A stretch of DNA of 64,000 bases, taken from assembly GCA_000023405.1 (NCBI GenBank), contig CP001643.1:3224001-3288000 (forward strand). Reading direction: 5' to 3'. This DNA comes from Brachybacterium faecium DSM 4810 (GTDB lineage Bacteria > Actinomycetota > Actinomycetes > Actinomycetales > Dermabacteraceae). The notes under the pieces are model-generated. The model was not told the origin of the DNA. It did no database searches and saw only the letters and a program-made list of their open reading frames with translations. Position numbers and translations under genes: made by a program. Shown here one piece after another: positions 23,635 to 31,049 of the stretch (position 1 is its first letter; each line of letters opens with the position of its first letter).

Positions 23635-25386
23635 TCAGGCCGGGGGCGCCGGGTGGGGCGCGGCGAGCAGGTCGATCACGTCGGCCGGGGAGTCGAGCAC
23701 GTGGTGGGCGTCGCCCGCGGCGAGGGCGGCGGCGAGCTGCTCCTCGTCGTCCTTGCCTCCGCGCAGCAGGCAGACGGTGCCGATGCCGGCCTCGCGCCCG
23801 CCCGCGCCGTCGTTGAGGGACTTGTCGCCCACGTAGACGACGTCGGCCCGGTCCACGTCCAGGCCGGCGAGCGCGGCCTCGAAGATCGCGCGGCCCGGCT
23901 TGCGCACCCCGATCTCGTCGGAGTAGGCGGAGGGGCCGAGCAGCGATCCCACGCCGTAGCGGGTGAGGATCTCCCGCACCCCGCGGCCGGAGATGGTGTT
24001 CGAGACGATCCCGACGACGATGTCGTTCTCGTGGCACCAGCGGATCAGCTCGAGCGCTCCGGGGCGCGGCGCGGGCACGCTCTTGGCCCGGTGCAGGGCG
24101 AAGGAGAGCTGCGGTGCCTCGAGGCGCAGCGCCGCGCGCAGCGGTTCGGGCAGCCCCTCGCCGACGAGATCGCCCCACAGGGCGGCGGGGTCGATCTCCT
24201 CGTGCCGGGCGACGGGGTCGGCGGAGGCGTCGCGGGCGCGTTTGCGGGCGCGGTGCCGGTCCCATCCGGCCTCGACGGCACGTTCCGCAGCGGCCTGGTC
24301 GATCGGGCTGCCGATCCGTGCGGACAGCGCGACGATGCGGGCCCCGATCTCGCGGAACCGGTCGGGGTTCGCCGTGGACCAGGTGATGACCCCGCCGTGG
24401 TCGAGCAGCAGGGCACGGCGCGCGGGGGCGGCCGACGGGGCGCCGGCCGCAGCGTCGGCGGCGTTGGGGGCGGTGGTGATGGTGGCGGTGGTGGCGTCGT
24501 CGGCCGCGGTCGCGCTGTCGGCTCCGGCGAGCGCGGCGCGCAGCGGGTCGAGCAGCCCCTCGGGGGTGTCGAGCACCAGGTCGGGCGTCTCGGCGACGGA
24601 GAAGGGCGGGTGGTCGGTGCGGCGGTCGCGGGTGATCACGACGGCGCCCACCGCGGCGCGCCGCCCGGCGACGACGTCGCGGTCGAGGGTGTCGCCCACG
24701 TACCAGGCTTCGGCGGGCTGCACGCCGAGCGCCTCGGTGGCCAGGTGGATCATGCCCGGGTGCGGTTTGCGGATGCCCACCTCGTCGGAGTAGATCTGCA
24801 CCCCGAAGGCGTCCCCGAGGCCGAGGTAGTCGAGGATCGTGCGGTGCGCGCGGCCGGAGTGGGCGTTGGAGACGATGCCCAGGCGGATGCCCCGTGCGGT
24901 GCACTCGGCGAGCAGCTCGGGGATGCCGGGGCGGAGGTGATGGTCGGCGACCAGGGGCGCCATCGCCGCGAGCAGCTCCGGGGCGTCCAGGGCGAGGCCC
25001 TTGCGCGCCGCCGTCGGCAGATCCGCGAGCAGGAAGTCCTCGACGATCTCGCGCGGGCTCAGCTCGCGCGGGGCGAGGCGGCGGCTGGCGGCGTTCTTCC
25101 ACAGCGACAGGGCGGTGCGTCCGGCGCGCAGCGATTCCTCGACCGCGGCGAGGTCCAGCTGTGCCCCGAGGGGCCGGGCGCGGTCCACCACGATCTCGGC
25201 GAGCTCGCGGGCCCAGCTCACGCGGGCCGCGGTCGAGATGACCACCCCGCCGAAGTCCAGCAGCAGGGCGCGCGGCGCGGGCAGGGCCGGCGCGGGGGTC
25301 TCCGACGACGGGGCGGCGGGGGCCGGCACGAGCCGGGGCCCGGGGAGGGTGTCGGCCGGAAGGGGGCTGCGAGGCGCAGTGGTCAC
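23635..25386 (-). CDS. tandem HAD-family hydrolase (two HAD domains)
   Basis: A 583-residue fusion of two HAD-IA phosphatase-like domains. Domain 1: motif I LLLDFGGVV, motif II GIVSN, motif III Lys in IRKPHPG, motif IV YVGDTLDRD. Domain 2 repeats the set: LLLDHGGVI, GIVSN, VRKPGR, YVGDKSLND. In both, the nucleophile Asp is present but the +2 acid is Gly, as in YihX-like HAD proteins. An Ala/Thr-rich linker of about 45 residues joins them. GTG 25386 is chosen for its GGAGAG site; the frame is open further upstream without family sequence. First gene before the ECF S-A-T genes and divergent from a LacI regulator, suggesting dephosphorylation of the imported compound or its product. Confidence 0.85.
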   Translation of the reverse strand: MTTAPRSPLPADTLPGPRLVPAPAAPSSETPAPALPAPRALLLDFGGVVISTAARVSWARELAEIVVDRARPLGAQLDLAAVEESLRAGRTALSLWKNAASRRLAPRELSPREIVEDFLLADLPTAARKGLALDAPELLAAMAPLVADHHLRPGIPELLAECTARGIRLGIVSNAHSGRAHRTILDYLGLGDAFGVQIYSDEVGIRKPHPGMIHLATEALGVQPAEAWYVGDTLDRDVVAGRRAAVGAVVITRDRRTDHPPFSVAETPDLVLDTPEGLLDPLRAALAGADSATAADDATTATITTAPNAADAAAGAPSAAPARRALLLDHGGVITWSTANPDRFREIGARIVALSARIGSPIDQAAAERAVEAGWDRHRARKRARDASADPVARHEEIDPAALWGDLVGEGLPEPLRAALRLEAPQLSFALHRAKSVPAPRPGALELIRWCHENDIVVGIVSNTISGRGVREILTRYGVGSLLGPSAYSDEIGVRKPGRAIFEAALAGLDVDRADVVYVGDKSLNDGAGGREAGIGTVCLLRGGKDDEEQLAAALAAGDAHHVLDSPADVIDLLAAPHPAPPA

Positions 25387-25512
25387 GTCTCTCCGATCAG
25401 GAAGCGGGGCGGGCGAGGCCTGGTTCCCGCCTCGCACCTGCCACGCTAGGAAGACGCTCGCGCGCTCTCGTGAACTCGGGGTGAACCCCGCGGCACACTT
25501 CGGTCGCGGGAC

Positions 25513-25526
25513 CTGAAACTCTTCAG
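25513..25526. promoter_or_regulatory. candidate operator in HAD-ECF/LacI divergent region
   Basis: CTGAA-ACTC-TTCAG inverted repeat in the 182-bp gap between the divergent twin-HAD (-) and LacI (+) genes. A TAGCGT hexamer on the minus strand (complement of 25443-25448) could serve the HAD-ECF operon. Binding by the adjacent LacI protein is inferred from position. Confidence 0.4.
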
Positions 25527-25568
25527 AACCGCCGGTGAGGGACGGATTTCCTGGGGTAGACCGGGGGC

Positions 25569-26720
25569 ATGAGAACCACCGCGGGCCGGAGCGCAGCCGG
25601 GGACACGAGACCAGCAGGAGCCGCGGGCGCTGCGGAAGCAGTGGGGGCACCGGGGCCCTCCCGCAGTCCGCGCGTCACGCTCGCGGAGGTGGCCCGCGCG
25701 GCGGGGGTCTCCTCCGCCTCCGCGTCGATGGCGCTGAACGACCGGCCTGGCGTCTCGGCGACGACGCGGGAGCGGGTGCACGCGGCCGCGCGGCGGCTCG
25801 GCTATCGGCGCCGCGCCCGCGGCACGGGCCTGCTCGGCGTGCTGCCCACGGACCTCGGGAACCCGTATCACACGGACGTCATCGCGGGCATCGAGGCGGA
25901 GGCGGAGAGCCTCGGCCTCGGGGTGGTGATCGCGCATGGTCGGCGCGATGGCGCCCATCTGGAACGGCAGCTGCAGCGGCTGCTCGAGCTGGACGTGGAC
26001 GGCATCGTCGCCGTGACGACCTGGCTGACCCCCGACGCCCTCGAGCAGGCCGCACGTCGGGCGCCGACGGTGGTGATCGGGCGGATGCAGGACGCGGTCG
26101 AGGGCACCGACGCGGTGAGCAACCATGACCAGGCCGGGGCCGCGCTCGCGGTGCGCCACCTGGTCGAGCGGGGGCATCGCCGGCTGGCTCACGTCACGCT
26201 GTCGACCCGTCCGGGCCCGGCGCTGCGGCGCACCGGGTTCCTCGCCGAGACGGACCGGCTGGGGCTCGGCGGGCGCTGCGAGGTGATCGGCCCGGACCGG
26301 GCGGCGGCCGAGGAGGGCATCGACATGCTGCTGCGCGCCCTGCGCCGCGGCGACCCGGACGCCCCCACCGCGGTGTTCGCCGCGAACGACATCGCCGCGG
26401 TCCGGGTGCTGCACCGCGCCGCAGACCTGCAGGTGGCCGTCCCCGAACAGCTCAGCGTGGTGGGCTACGACTCCTCGGCCGTGGCGCTGACGGTCCGCCC
26501 GCACCTGACCAGCGTGAACCAGCCCCGGCAGGAGATGGGCCGCATCGCGGCGCAGATGCTGCGCGAGCGCTTCGCCGGCCGCGCCCACGATGCCCGCAGC
26601 ATCGTCGACCCGCAGCTCATCGTGCGCGCCTCCACCGGCCCCGGCCCCGCCCTGAGCCCGGGAGCCCAGGGCCCGGGAGCCCAGGCCCCGGGGTCGCAAA
26701 TGTGCGCTGTGCACCGATGA
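25569..26720 (+). CDS. LacI family transcriptional regulator
   Basis: A 383-residue repressor-type regulator. A disordered N-terminal extension of about 35 residues precedes the HTH (VTLAEVARAAGVSSASASMALNDR), which is followed by the hinge and a periplasmic-binding-protein-like sensor (LLGVLPTDLGNPYHTDVIAGIE; AVFAANDIAAVRVL; LSVVGYDSS; TSVNQPRQEMGRIA). The last residues (SQMCAVHR) and the stop codon are encoded by the left arm of palindromic repeat copy C, so the element has replaced or extended the native 3' end. TAGACC 7 bases before the ATG may be a -10 of a leaderless promoter. Divergent from the twin-HAD/ECF operon, its likely target. Confidence 0.9.
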   Translation: MRTTAGRSAAGDTRPAGAAGAAEAVGAPGPSRSPRVTLAEVARAAGVSSASASMALNDRPGVSATTRERVHAAARRLGYRRRARGTGLLGVLPTDLGNPYHTDVIAGIEAEAESLGLGVVIAHGRRDGAHLERQLQRLLELDVDGIVAVTTWLTPDALEQAARRAPTVVIGRMQDAVEGTDAVSNHDQAGAALAVRHLVERGHRRLAHVTLSTRPGPALRRTGFLAETDRLGLGGRCEVIGPDRAAAEEGIDMLLRALRRGDPDAPTAVFAANDIAAVRVLHRAADLQVAVPEQLSVVGYDSSAVALTVRPHLTSVNQPRQEMGRIAAQMLRERFAGRAHDARSIVDPQLIVRASTGPGPALSPGAQGPGAQAPGSQMCAVHR

Positions 26721-26760
26721 TCTCGCCTGACACCGGTCCACAGCGCACAACTGCCACGAG
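26701..26760. repeat. palindromic repeat copy C
   Basis: Arms 26701-26716 (TGTGCGCTGTGCACCG, identical to copy A) and 26734-26749 pair at 15 of 16 positions. The right flank AACTGCCACGAG is shared with copy B. The left arm encodes the final codons and the TGA stop of the LacI gene. It is placed between lacI and the tyrS leader and may also act as a terminator, although it has no U tract. Confidence 0.82.
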
Positions 26761-26809
26761 AGCCGCCCGCACTGTTCCCGAATCGGGCGGGGTGCGCTAC
26801 TGTGCCGGC

Positions 26810-26881
26810 ATGCATCTGCGCCACGACTATCCGCACGGCTCTGGGACGAGCCGTGCCGTCGTGCGCCCGCCGACGCCATGA
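26810..26881 (+). CDS. putative tyrS leader peptide
   Basis: A 23-codon ORF beginning MHLRHDYPHG and ending PPTP, 6 bases after a TACTGT -10-like hexamer (26798-26803), so it may be translated leaderless. It contains one Tyr codon, TAT at 26828-26830, which is the rarer Tyr codon in a genome of this GC content. The base-paired elements that follow overlap its 3' half, as in ribosome-controlled attenuators. A single Tyr codon is weak evidence for amino-acid sensing. Not a known family. Confidence 0.4.
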   Translation: MHLRHDYPHGSGTSRAVVRPPTP

Positions 26882-26919
26882 GGCCGGCGCGCTGACGCAG
26901 CACCGCTCTTCCCAGAGCC
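26836..26919 (+). promoter_or_regulatory. alternative leader RNA stems before tyrS
   Basis: Two mutually exclusive pairings share the bases around 26837-26841. One is a local hairpin CGGCTC/GAGCCG (26836-26841 with 26848-26853). The other is a 10-bp long-range stem GGCTCTGGGA/TCCCAGAGCC (26837-26846 with 26910-26919). The distal strand ends 3 bases before the terminator-like hairpin. T-box landmarks were searched for by eye and not found. Confidence 0.45.
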
Positions 26920-26922
26920 CCG

Positions 26923-26956
26923 GGCGAGGACCACACGGTCCTCGCCTTCTCCGTTT
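26923..26956 (+). terminator. terminator-like hairpin upstream of tyrS
   Basis: Perfect 10-bp stem GGCGAGGACC/GGTCCTCGCC with an ACAC loop (26923-26946), then TTCTCCGTTT. It stands 52 bases before the tyrS start, where it could end transcription early. Confidence 0.65.
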
Positions 26957-27008
26957 CCACGGCAGGGGTGTCTGACCAGAGCTCCTCGCCCTCATCGAGA
27001 GGAACTCC

Positions 27009-28343
27009 ATGAGCACCCCGCACCGTCCCGACTCACCGCAGCCCGCCGGCCAGGTCCCCGCCGTGCCGCAACCCGCCGGCCAGGTCCTCGCCGTGCCTCA
27101 GCCCGTCGGCCCCGGCGCCACCGCTCCCCCGCCCGCGGCCCCGGCCGCACCGGAGGCGGTCCTCGCCGCGCTCGAGCGCACCACGGATCAGATCATCGGC
27201 CGCGAGGACCTGCTGGACCGGCTGCGGGAGGGGCGTCCGCTGCGCATCAAGTTCGGCGTCGACCTCACCGCCCCGGATCTGCATCTGGGCCATGCCGTGA
27301 ACCTGTGGATGATGCGGGTGCTGCAGGATCAGGGCCACACCGTGATCTTCCTGCTCGGCGACACCACCAGCCGCATCGGCGATCCCACCGGCCGCAGCAC
27401 CACCCGCCCGGTGCTCACCGAGGAGCAGATCCGCGAGAACGCCGAGTCCTTCCTCGCGCAGGTCACGCGCGTGCTGCGCAGCGAGCCCGAGCTGCTGCGG
27501 ATCCGCCGCAACTCCGAGTGGTTCGACGAGATGGGCGTGCCCGGCCTGCTGCGGGAGCTCAGCCTGGTCACGCACGCCCACCTCGTCTCCCGCGACATGT
27601 TCCGGGCGCGGCTCGCCGCGGGCAGCGAGATCGCGATGCACGAGCTGATCTACCCGGTGCTGCAGGGCTTCGACAGCGTGGCTCTCGACTCGGACCTGAC
27701 GATCGTGGGCACCGATCAGCTGTTCAACGAGGCGATGGGCCGCGAGCTGCAGGTCAAGCACGGGCAGCGCCCGCAGACGGTCATCACCAGCACCGTCACC
27801 CCGGGGCTCGACGGCGGCCCGAAGCAGTCGAAGTCGCTGGGGAACTACGTGCCGCTGTGCGCGAGCCCGGGCGAGAAGTTCGGCCGCCTCATGACCTTGC
27901 AGGACGAGCTGGTGGGCACCTGGGCGCGGGTCTACACCGACCTCCCGCTCGCGCAGTGCGCGGAGCTCGGCCGACGGGCGGATGCCGGGGGCGCCGCCGC
28001 ACGGGACGCGAAGCTGGACCTCGCCGAGGCGGTGGTGCGCCGGCACGACGGGGCGGACGCCGCCCGGCACAGCCGCGAGGAGTTCGTGCGGGTGTTCTCC
28101 GCCGGGGAGCGGCCGACGGACATGACCCCGCTCCCCCTCGAGCCGGGTACGCGGACTGCGCTCGACCTGGTCCTCGCAGCCCGGCCGGAGCTCTCGCGCT
28201 CCGCAGCCCGGCGTCTGCTCAGCGGCGGAGCGGTCACCCTCGAGGACTCGCGCCTGCGCGAGGCGGAGGAGGAGGTGGCGGTCCGTGACGGGCAGGTGGT
28301 GAAGGCGGGGCGCCGGCGCTGGTTCCGCATCGAGATGCCGTGA
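27009..28343 (+). CDS. tyrS: tyrosyl-tRNA synthetase, second type (TyrZ-like)
   Basis: Charges tRNA-Tyr in the cytoplasm; 444 residues. A 45-residue Pro/Gln/Val-rich N-terminal tail with a 30-bp tandem duplication precedes the catalytic core. Seen: class I motif HLGH in DLTAPDLHLGHAVNLW, GDPTGRS, NSEWFDEM, the tyrosine-site segment YPVLQGFDSVAL and GTDQLFN, the KMSKS-equivalent KQSKS, and a C-terminal S4-like domain (SRSAARRLLSGGAV). The layout is that of the TyrRS2/TyrZ clade, often a second copy in actinobacteria; a housekeeping copy may exist elsewhere. GAGAGGAA lies 5 bases before the ATG. Probably controlled by the leader hairpins at 26.8-26.96 kb. Confidence 0.92.
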   Translation: MSTPHRPDSPQPAGQVPAVPQPAGQVLAVPQPVGPGATAPPPAAPAAPEAVLAALERTTDQIIGREDLLDRLREGRPLRIKFGVDLTAPDLHLGHAVNLWMMRVLQDQGHTVIFLLGDTTSRIGDPTGRSTTRPVLTEEQIRENAESFLAQVTRVLRSEPELLRIRRNSEWFDEMGVPGLLRELSLVTHAHLVSRDMFRARLAAGSEIAMHELIYPVLQGFDSVALDSDLTIVGTDQLFNEAMGRELQVKHGQRPQTVITSTVTPGLDGGPKQSKSLGNYVPLCASPGEKFGRLMTLQDELVGTWARVYTDLPLAQCAELGRRADAGGAAARDAKLDLAEAVVRRHDGADAARHSREEFVRVFSAGERPTDMTPLPLEPGTRTALDLVLAARPELSRSAARRLLSGGAVTLEDSRLREAEEEVAVRDGQVVKAGRRRWFRIEMP

Positions 28344-28420
28344 GGATGCCGAGATTCCCGTGCCCCGTGCCGGCAGTGTGACCTGTGCCCGATCGGTTCG
28401 CGCCGACCTGTGCCGTCGGG

Positions 28421-28426
28421 TACGCT
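28421..28426 (+). promoter_or_regulatory. -10 element of tRNA-Ser promoter
   Basis: TACGCT, 22 bases before the mature tRNA 5' end. The -35 region (TTCGCG, 18 bases upstream) is weak. Confidence 0.45.
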
Positions 28427-28448
28427 GATGCCTGCTCTTACGAGCGCT

Positions 28449-28533
28449 GGAGGATTCGCATAGCGGCCTAGTGCGCACGCCTGGAACGCGTGTTGGGTGA
28501 AAGCCCTCGGGGGTTCAAATCCCCCATCCTCCG
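28449..28533 (+). tRNA. tRNA-Ser(GGA)
   Basis: An 85-nt cloverleaf: acceptor GGAGGAT/ATCCTCC, anticodon stem CACGC/GCGTG with loop CTGGAAC giving anticodon GGA at 28483-28485, a long variable arm typical of serine tRNAs, and T-arm GGGGG-TTCAAAT-CCCCC. Discriminator base G at 28533; the CCA end is not encoded. It reads UCC and UCU codons. Confidence 0.97.
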
Positions 28534-28541
28534 CCGAAGGG

Positions 28542-28586
28542 AACGGCCCTGACCAGCGAGATCACTCGCCGGTCAGGGCCGTTTCG
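28542..28586 (+). terminator. intrinsic terminator after tRNA-Ser
   Basis: A 13-bp stem, AACGGCCCTGACC (28542-28554) with GGTCAGGGCCGTT (28571-28583), extended by GCGAG/CTCGC around an ATCA loop and followed by TTCG. Confidence 0.85.
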
Positions 28587-28850
28587 CTGTCCCCGGCCCC
28601 TGCACGGAGCGGGGCCGATGCGCGTCCGGTGCGTCGGCAGCGCGCCCTTTCCCGACGCCGCCAGTTCGTGACCGCATCGGAACGTGCGCCGCACACCGGG
28701 CGTCCTCGCACGTCAGCGTCTCGGCGTCGGCTGTGCGTCGGCGGCGTCTGCCTCCTGACCGGCCGTTTTCCGCCCGCGCCCCCTGCTCCCGAGGGGAGTG
28801 CACGGATATCCTGCCGTGAGCAGTGATGGGCGCGGATGAGGGGGCAGGGG
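28587..28850. other. intergenic, nothing recognised
   Basis: 264 bp between the tRNA terminator and the next gene. No gene, repeat or clear promoter was recognised; it contains scattered short GC words only. Confidence 0.5.
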
Positions 28851-29978
28851 ATGTCGAGCTCGGGATGGGGCGGCCCCGGCAACGAGCCGCAGGGCGGGCC
28901 AGGGCAGCAGGGCTCGGGGCAGCCGGGCGGTCCGTACGGGACGCCCTCGCCCGGGTGGCAGTCGCCGCCGCCGCGACGGGGTCGCTCCTGGGCGCTGCTC
29001 GCCGTCGCCTTCTCCTGCGTGCTGGCGCTGCTGCTCGTGGTCGGCGGCGGGATCACCTACCTGGCCCTCCGGCAGAACGCCGACGAGAGCTCGGTCGCCA
29101 CGGGGTCGCCGTCCACCTCCACCACGGAGGATGTCTCGCCCAGCGACGACGCGTCCCCCGACGAGGAGGTCCCGCCGACGCCGGAGAAGTCGGAGACCTC
29201 GAGCTTCGAGGTGGTGGTGCCCTACGATCCGCCGACGGGCACGGTCGACGAGCTGTGGGACGTCATGGCGGACAACCCGCTGAGCGAGGGCTCGCTGCCG
29301 GCCCTGTCCACCTGCGAGCTGCCCGCCACGCCGACCGAGCCGGACGATGCCGAGCTGCAGGCAGTGCTGGATGCCGCCTCGACCTGCCTGAACCAGGTGT
29401 GGGCGACCGCGAGCTCGGATCGCGGCCTGCCGTGGACGAGCCCGGAGATCGTCGTCTACCACCACCCGGACGTGCCGAAGGAGGCGACCTGCTCCGACGG
29501 CTTCGCGGCGGACTTCCCCCGGGTGTGCAACCTCGATTCGACGATCTACTGGCCGGACGGCTACGGGACCGGCCGCGATCTCGAGGATGCCGCGGACGTG
29601 CCCGCCGCGTACCTCTGGGACCTCTCCTACCTCTACATGAACACGGTGACCTGGAACAGCTCGCTGGCCGTGTACTACGGGACCATGAGCACGCAGCTCG
29701 AGGAGACCGACGACGAGCGCCACGACGAGGCCTGGCGCCGCTACAACCTGCAGAACCAATGCCTGGCCTCGGCCGCGTCGATGCAGGTCCCGAGCGCCGC
29801 GGAGCCCTCGAAGCAGCTGCGTGACATCCTCACCTCGCCGGACACCTGGGAAGCCGGGCAGCCGCCCAAGACCATCACCCCGGAGAACCGCGCGCTCTGG
29901 ATCCAGCGCGGCTTCGAGGCGGACGGCGACCTCTCCGCATGCAACACCTGGACAGCCGATCTCGAGCAGGTGACGTGA
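28851..29978 (+). CDS. membrane-anchored neutral zinc metallopeptidase-like protein, zinc motif lost
   Basis: A 375-residue protein: Gly/Pro-rich cytoplasmic tail (1-45), one membrane helix (about 46-72), acidic Ser/Thr linker, then an extracytoplasmic domain. The domain follows the neutral zinc metallopeptidase (YpfJ/PF04228) pattern: NPLSEGSLPALSTCEL, a CL-x-x-VW motif, paired Cys around DSTIYWPDG, and RRYNLQNQCLASAAS matching the family's late Glu/Gln-Ala-x-Cys helix. Where HExxH is expected (about 254-262) it reads YLWDLSYLY, so it cannot bind zinc in the normal way. It is probably a pseudoenzyme on the cell surface. ATG 28851 has the better ribosome site; ATG 28836 is an alternative. A paralogue follows 40 bp downstream. 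Confidence 0.75.
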   Translation: MSSSGWGGPGNEPQGGPGQQGSGQPGGPYGTPSPGWQSPPPRRGRSWALLAVAFSCVLALLLVVGGGITYLALRQNADESSVATGSPSTSTTEDVSPSDDASPDEEVPPTPEKSETSSFEVVVPYDPPTGTVDELWDVMADNPLSEGSLPALSTCELPATPTEPDDAELQAVLDAASTCLNQVWATASSDRGLPWTSPEIVVYHHPDVPKEATCSDGFAADFPRVCNLDSTIYWPDGYGTGRDLEDAADVPAAYLWDLSYLYMNTVTWNSSLAVYYGTMSTQLEETDDERHDEAWRRYNLQNQCLASAASMQVPSAAEPSKQLRDILTSPDTWEAGQPPKTITPENRALWIQRGFEADGDLSACNTWTADLEQVT

Positions 29979-30018
29979 GCACGGTCCCGGCGGGCCGCGC
30001 CTCCGCGTCAGGAGCGCG

Positions 30019-31020
30019 ATGAGCGCCCCGTCCCCGTCCGCGCCGCCGGGGGTCGACGCGACGCGCCGCCCGCGCCGACGCGGCCTGCTCCTGCCCGCGA
30101 TCGCCTTCGGCTGCGCGATGCTCCTGCTGCTGGGCATCGGCGGCGGTCTCACCGCGCTGTGGCTCACCGGGCGGGACGACCAGCCCTCCCCCGCCGCCGA
30201 CTCCTCCTCCGAGGCAGAGTCCCCGAGCGTGGAGCCCGGCACCTGGCAGCCGCTCGGCGACGGCCAGGCCCCGCCGGGCAGCGCCGAGGAGCTCGAGCAG
30301 GTGCTGGCCTCGAACCCGCTCCTGGACGCCGGCCTGCCGTCCCCGGAGGAGTGTCCCCTGCCGGAGACCGAGGGCGGGGCGGTGCCGGCCGAGGAGCTCA
30401 CCGACCTCCTCGAGGCGGGGGCCGCGTGCCTGGCGACCGCGTGGACCGACGCCCTGGCGCCGGCGGGCATCGACTTCGCGCCACCTGCGGTGGTCGTCTT
30501 CACCACCGAGGACCTCCCCGCCGACGCCGGCTGCGAGCCCGAGCGCTTCTCCGACTCGGCGCCCGTGGTGTGCCGGGCCGACAACACCCTCTACTGGCCC
30601 GCCCTGTGGGACCCCGGCTTCTCCCACACCTCTGCCGAGGAGGCGCCGCAGCTGTACATGTGGCACCTGTCGTACTCGTACACGATGTTCGCGCTCTCCG
30701 CGGCGTCGCTGGACGGCTACTACGGCGCGCTGCAGGTGGCGCTGGCGGAGGATCCCGACCGGGCCGACGAGGCGCAGCGCCGCTGGGCGCTGCAGATCTC
30801 CTGCCTCTCCTCCGCCGCGACCTTCCAGATGCCGCAGGGCGTGCGCCCCGACGGGCGGGTCGAGGAGTTCGTGACCTCGGTCGAGGCGCAGGCCTCCCCG
30901 GCCACGGCAGGGGAACCCTCCCCCGAGGCCCGCGCGGCCTGGGTCGGCACCGGTCGTGACAGCGGCGGGGTGCTCGAGGGGTGCGGGACGTGGTCCGCCC
31001 CGGCCGACGAGGTGGCCTGA
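30019..31020 (+). CDS. paralogous metallopeptidase-like membrane protein, zinc motif lost
   Basis: A 333-residue paralogue of the preceding gene with the same plan: basic N-terminus, membrane helix (about 22-48), acidic linker, and extracytoplasmic domain. Seen: NPLLDAGLPSPEECPL, CLATAWTDAL, CRADNTLYWPA, and RRWALQISCLSSAATFQMP. The HExxH site is degenerate: His216 remains but the sequence is HLSYS, so the catalytic Glu and second His are gone. GGAGCGCG precedes the ATG. The two genes are likely co-transcribed and may form a heteromer or bind the same ligand (inference). The gene ends in a hairpin shared with the convergent radical SAM gene. Confidence 0.75.
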   Translation: MSAPSPSAPPGVDATRRPRRRGLLLPAIAFGCAMLLLLGIGGGLTALWLTGRDDQPSPAADSSSEAESPSVEPGTWQPLGDGQAPPGSAEELEQVLASNPLLDAGLPSPEECPLPETEGGAVPAEELTDLLEAGAACLATAWTDALAPAGIDFAPPAVVVFTTEDLPADAGCEPERFSDSAPVVCRADNTLYWPALWDPGFSHTSAEEAPQLYMWHLSYSYTMFALSAASLDGYYGALQVALAEDPDRADEAQRRWALQISCLSSAATFQMPQGVRPDGRVEEFVTSVEAQASPATAGEPSPEARAAWVGTGRDSGGVLEGCGTWSAPADEVA

Positions 31021-31049
31021 CCACCACCGCTCGGGACGGAGCTGGTCAG
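31017..31049. terminator. bidirectional hairpin between convergent genes
   Basis: CTGACCA (31017-31023) pairs with TGGTCAG (31043-31049), with an inner GCTC/GAGC stem. Both flanking stop codons lie in the arms. Confidence 0.5.

Noticed and set aside
26721-27008. T-box riboswitch upstream of tyrS
   Set aside because: The T-box core and a specifier loop in the right context could not be found; the structure fits a leader-peptide attenuator better.
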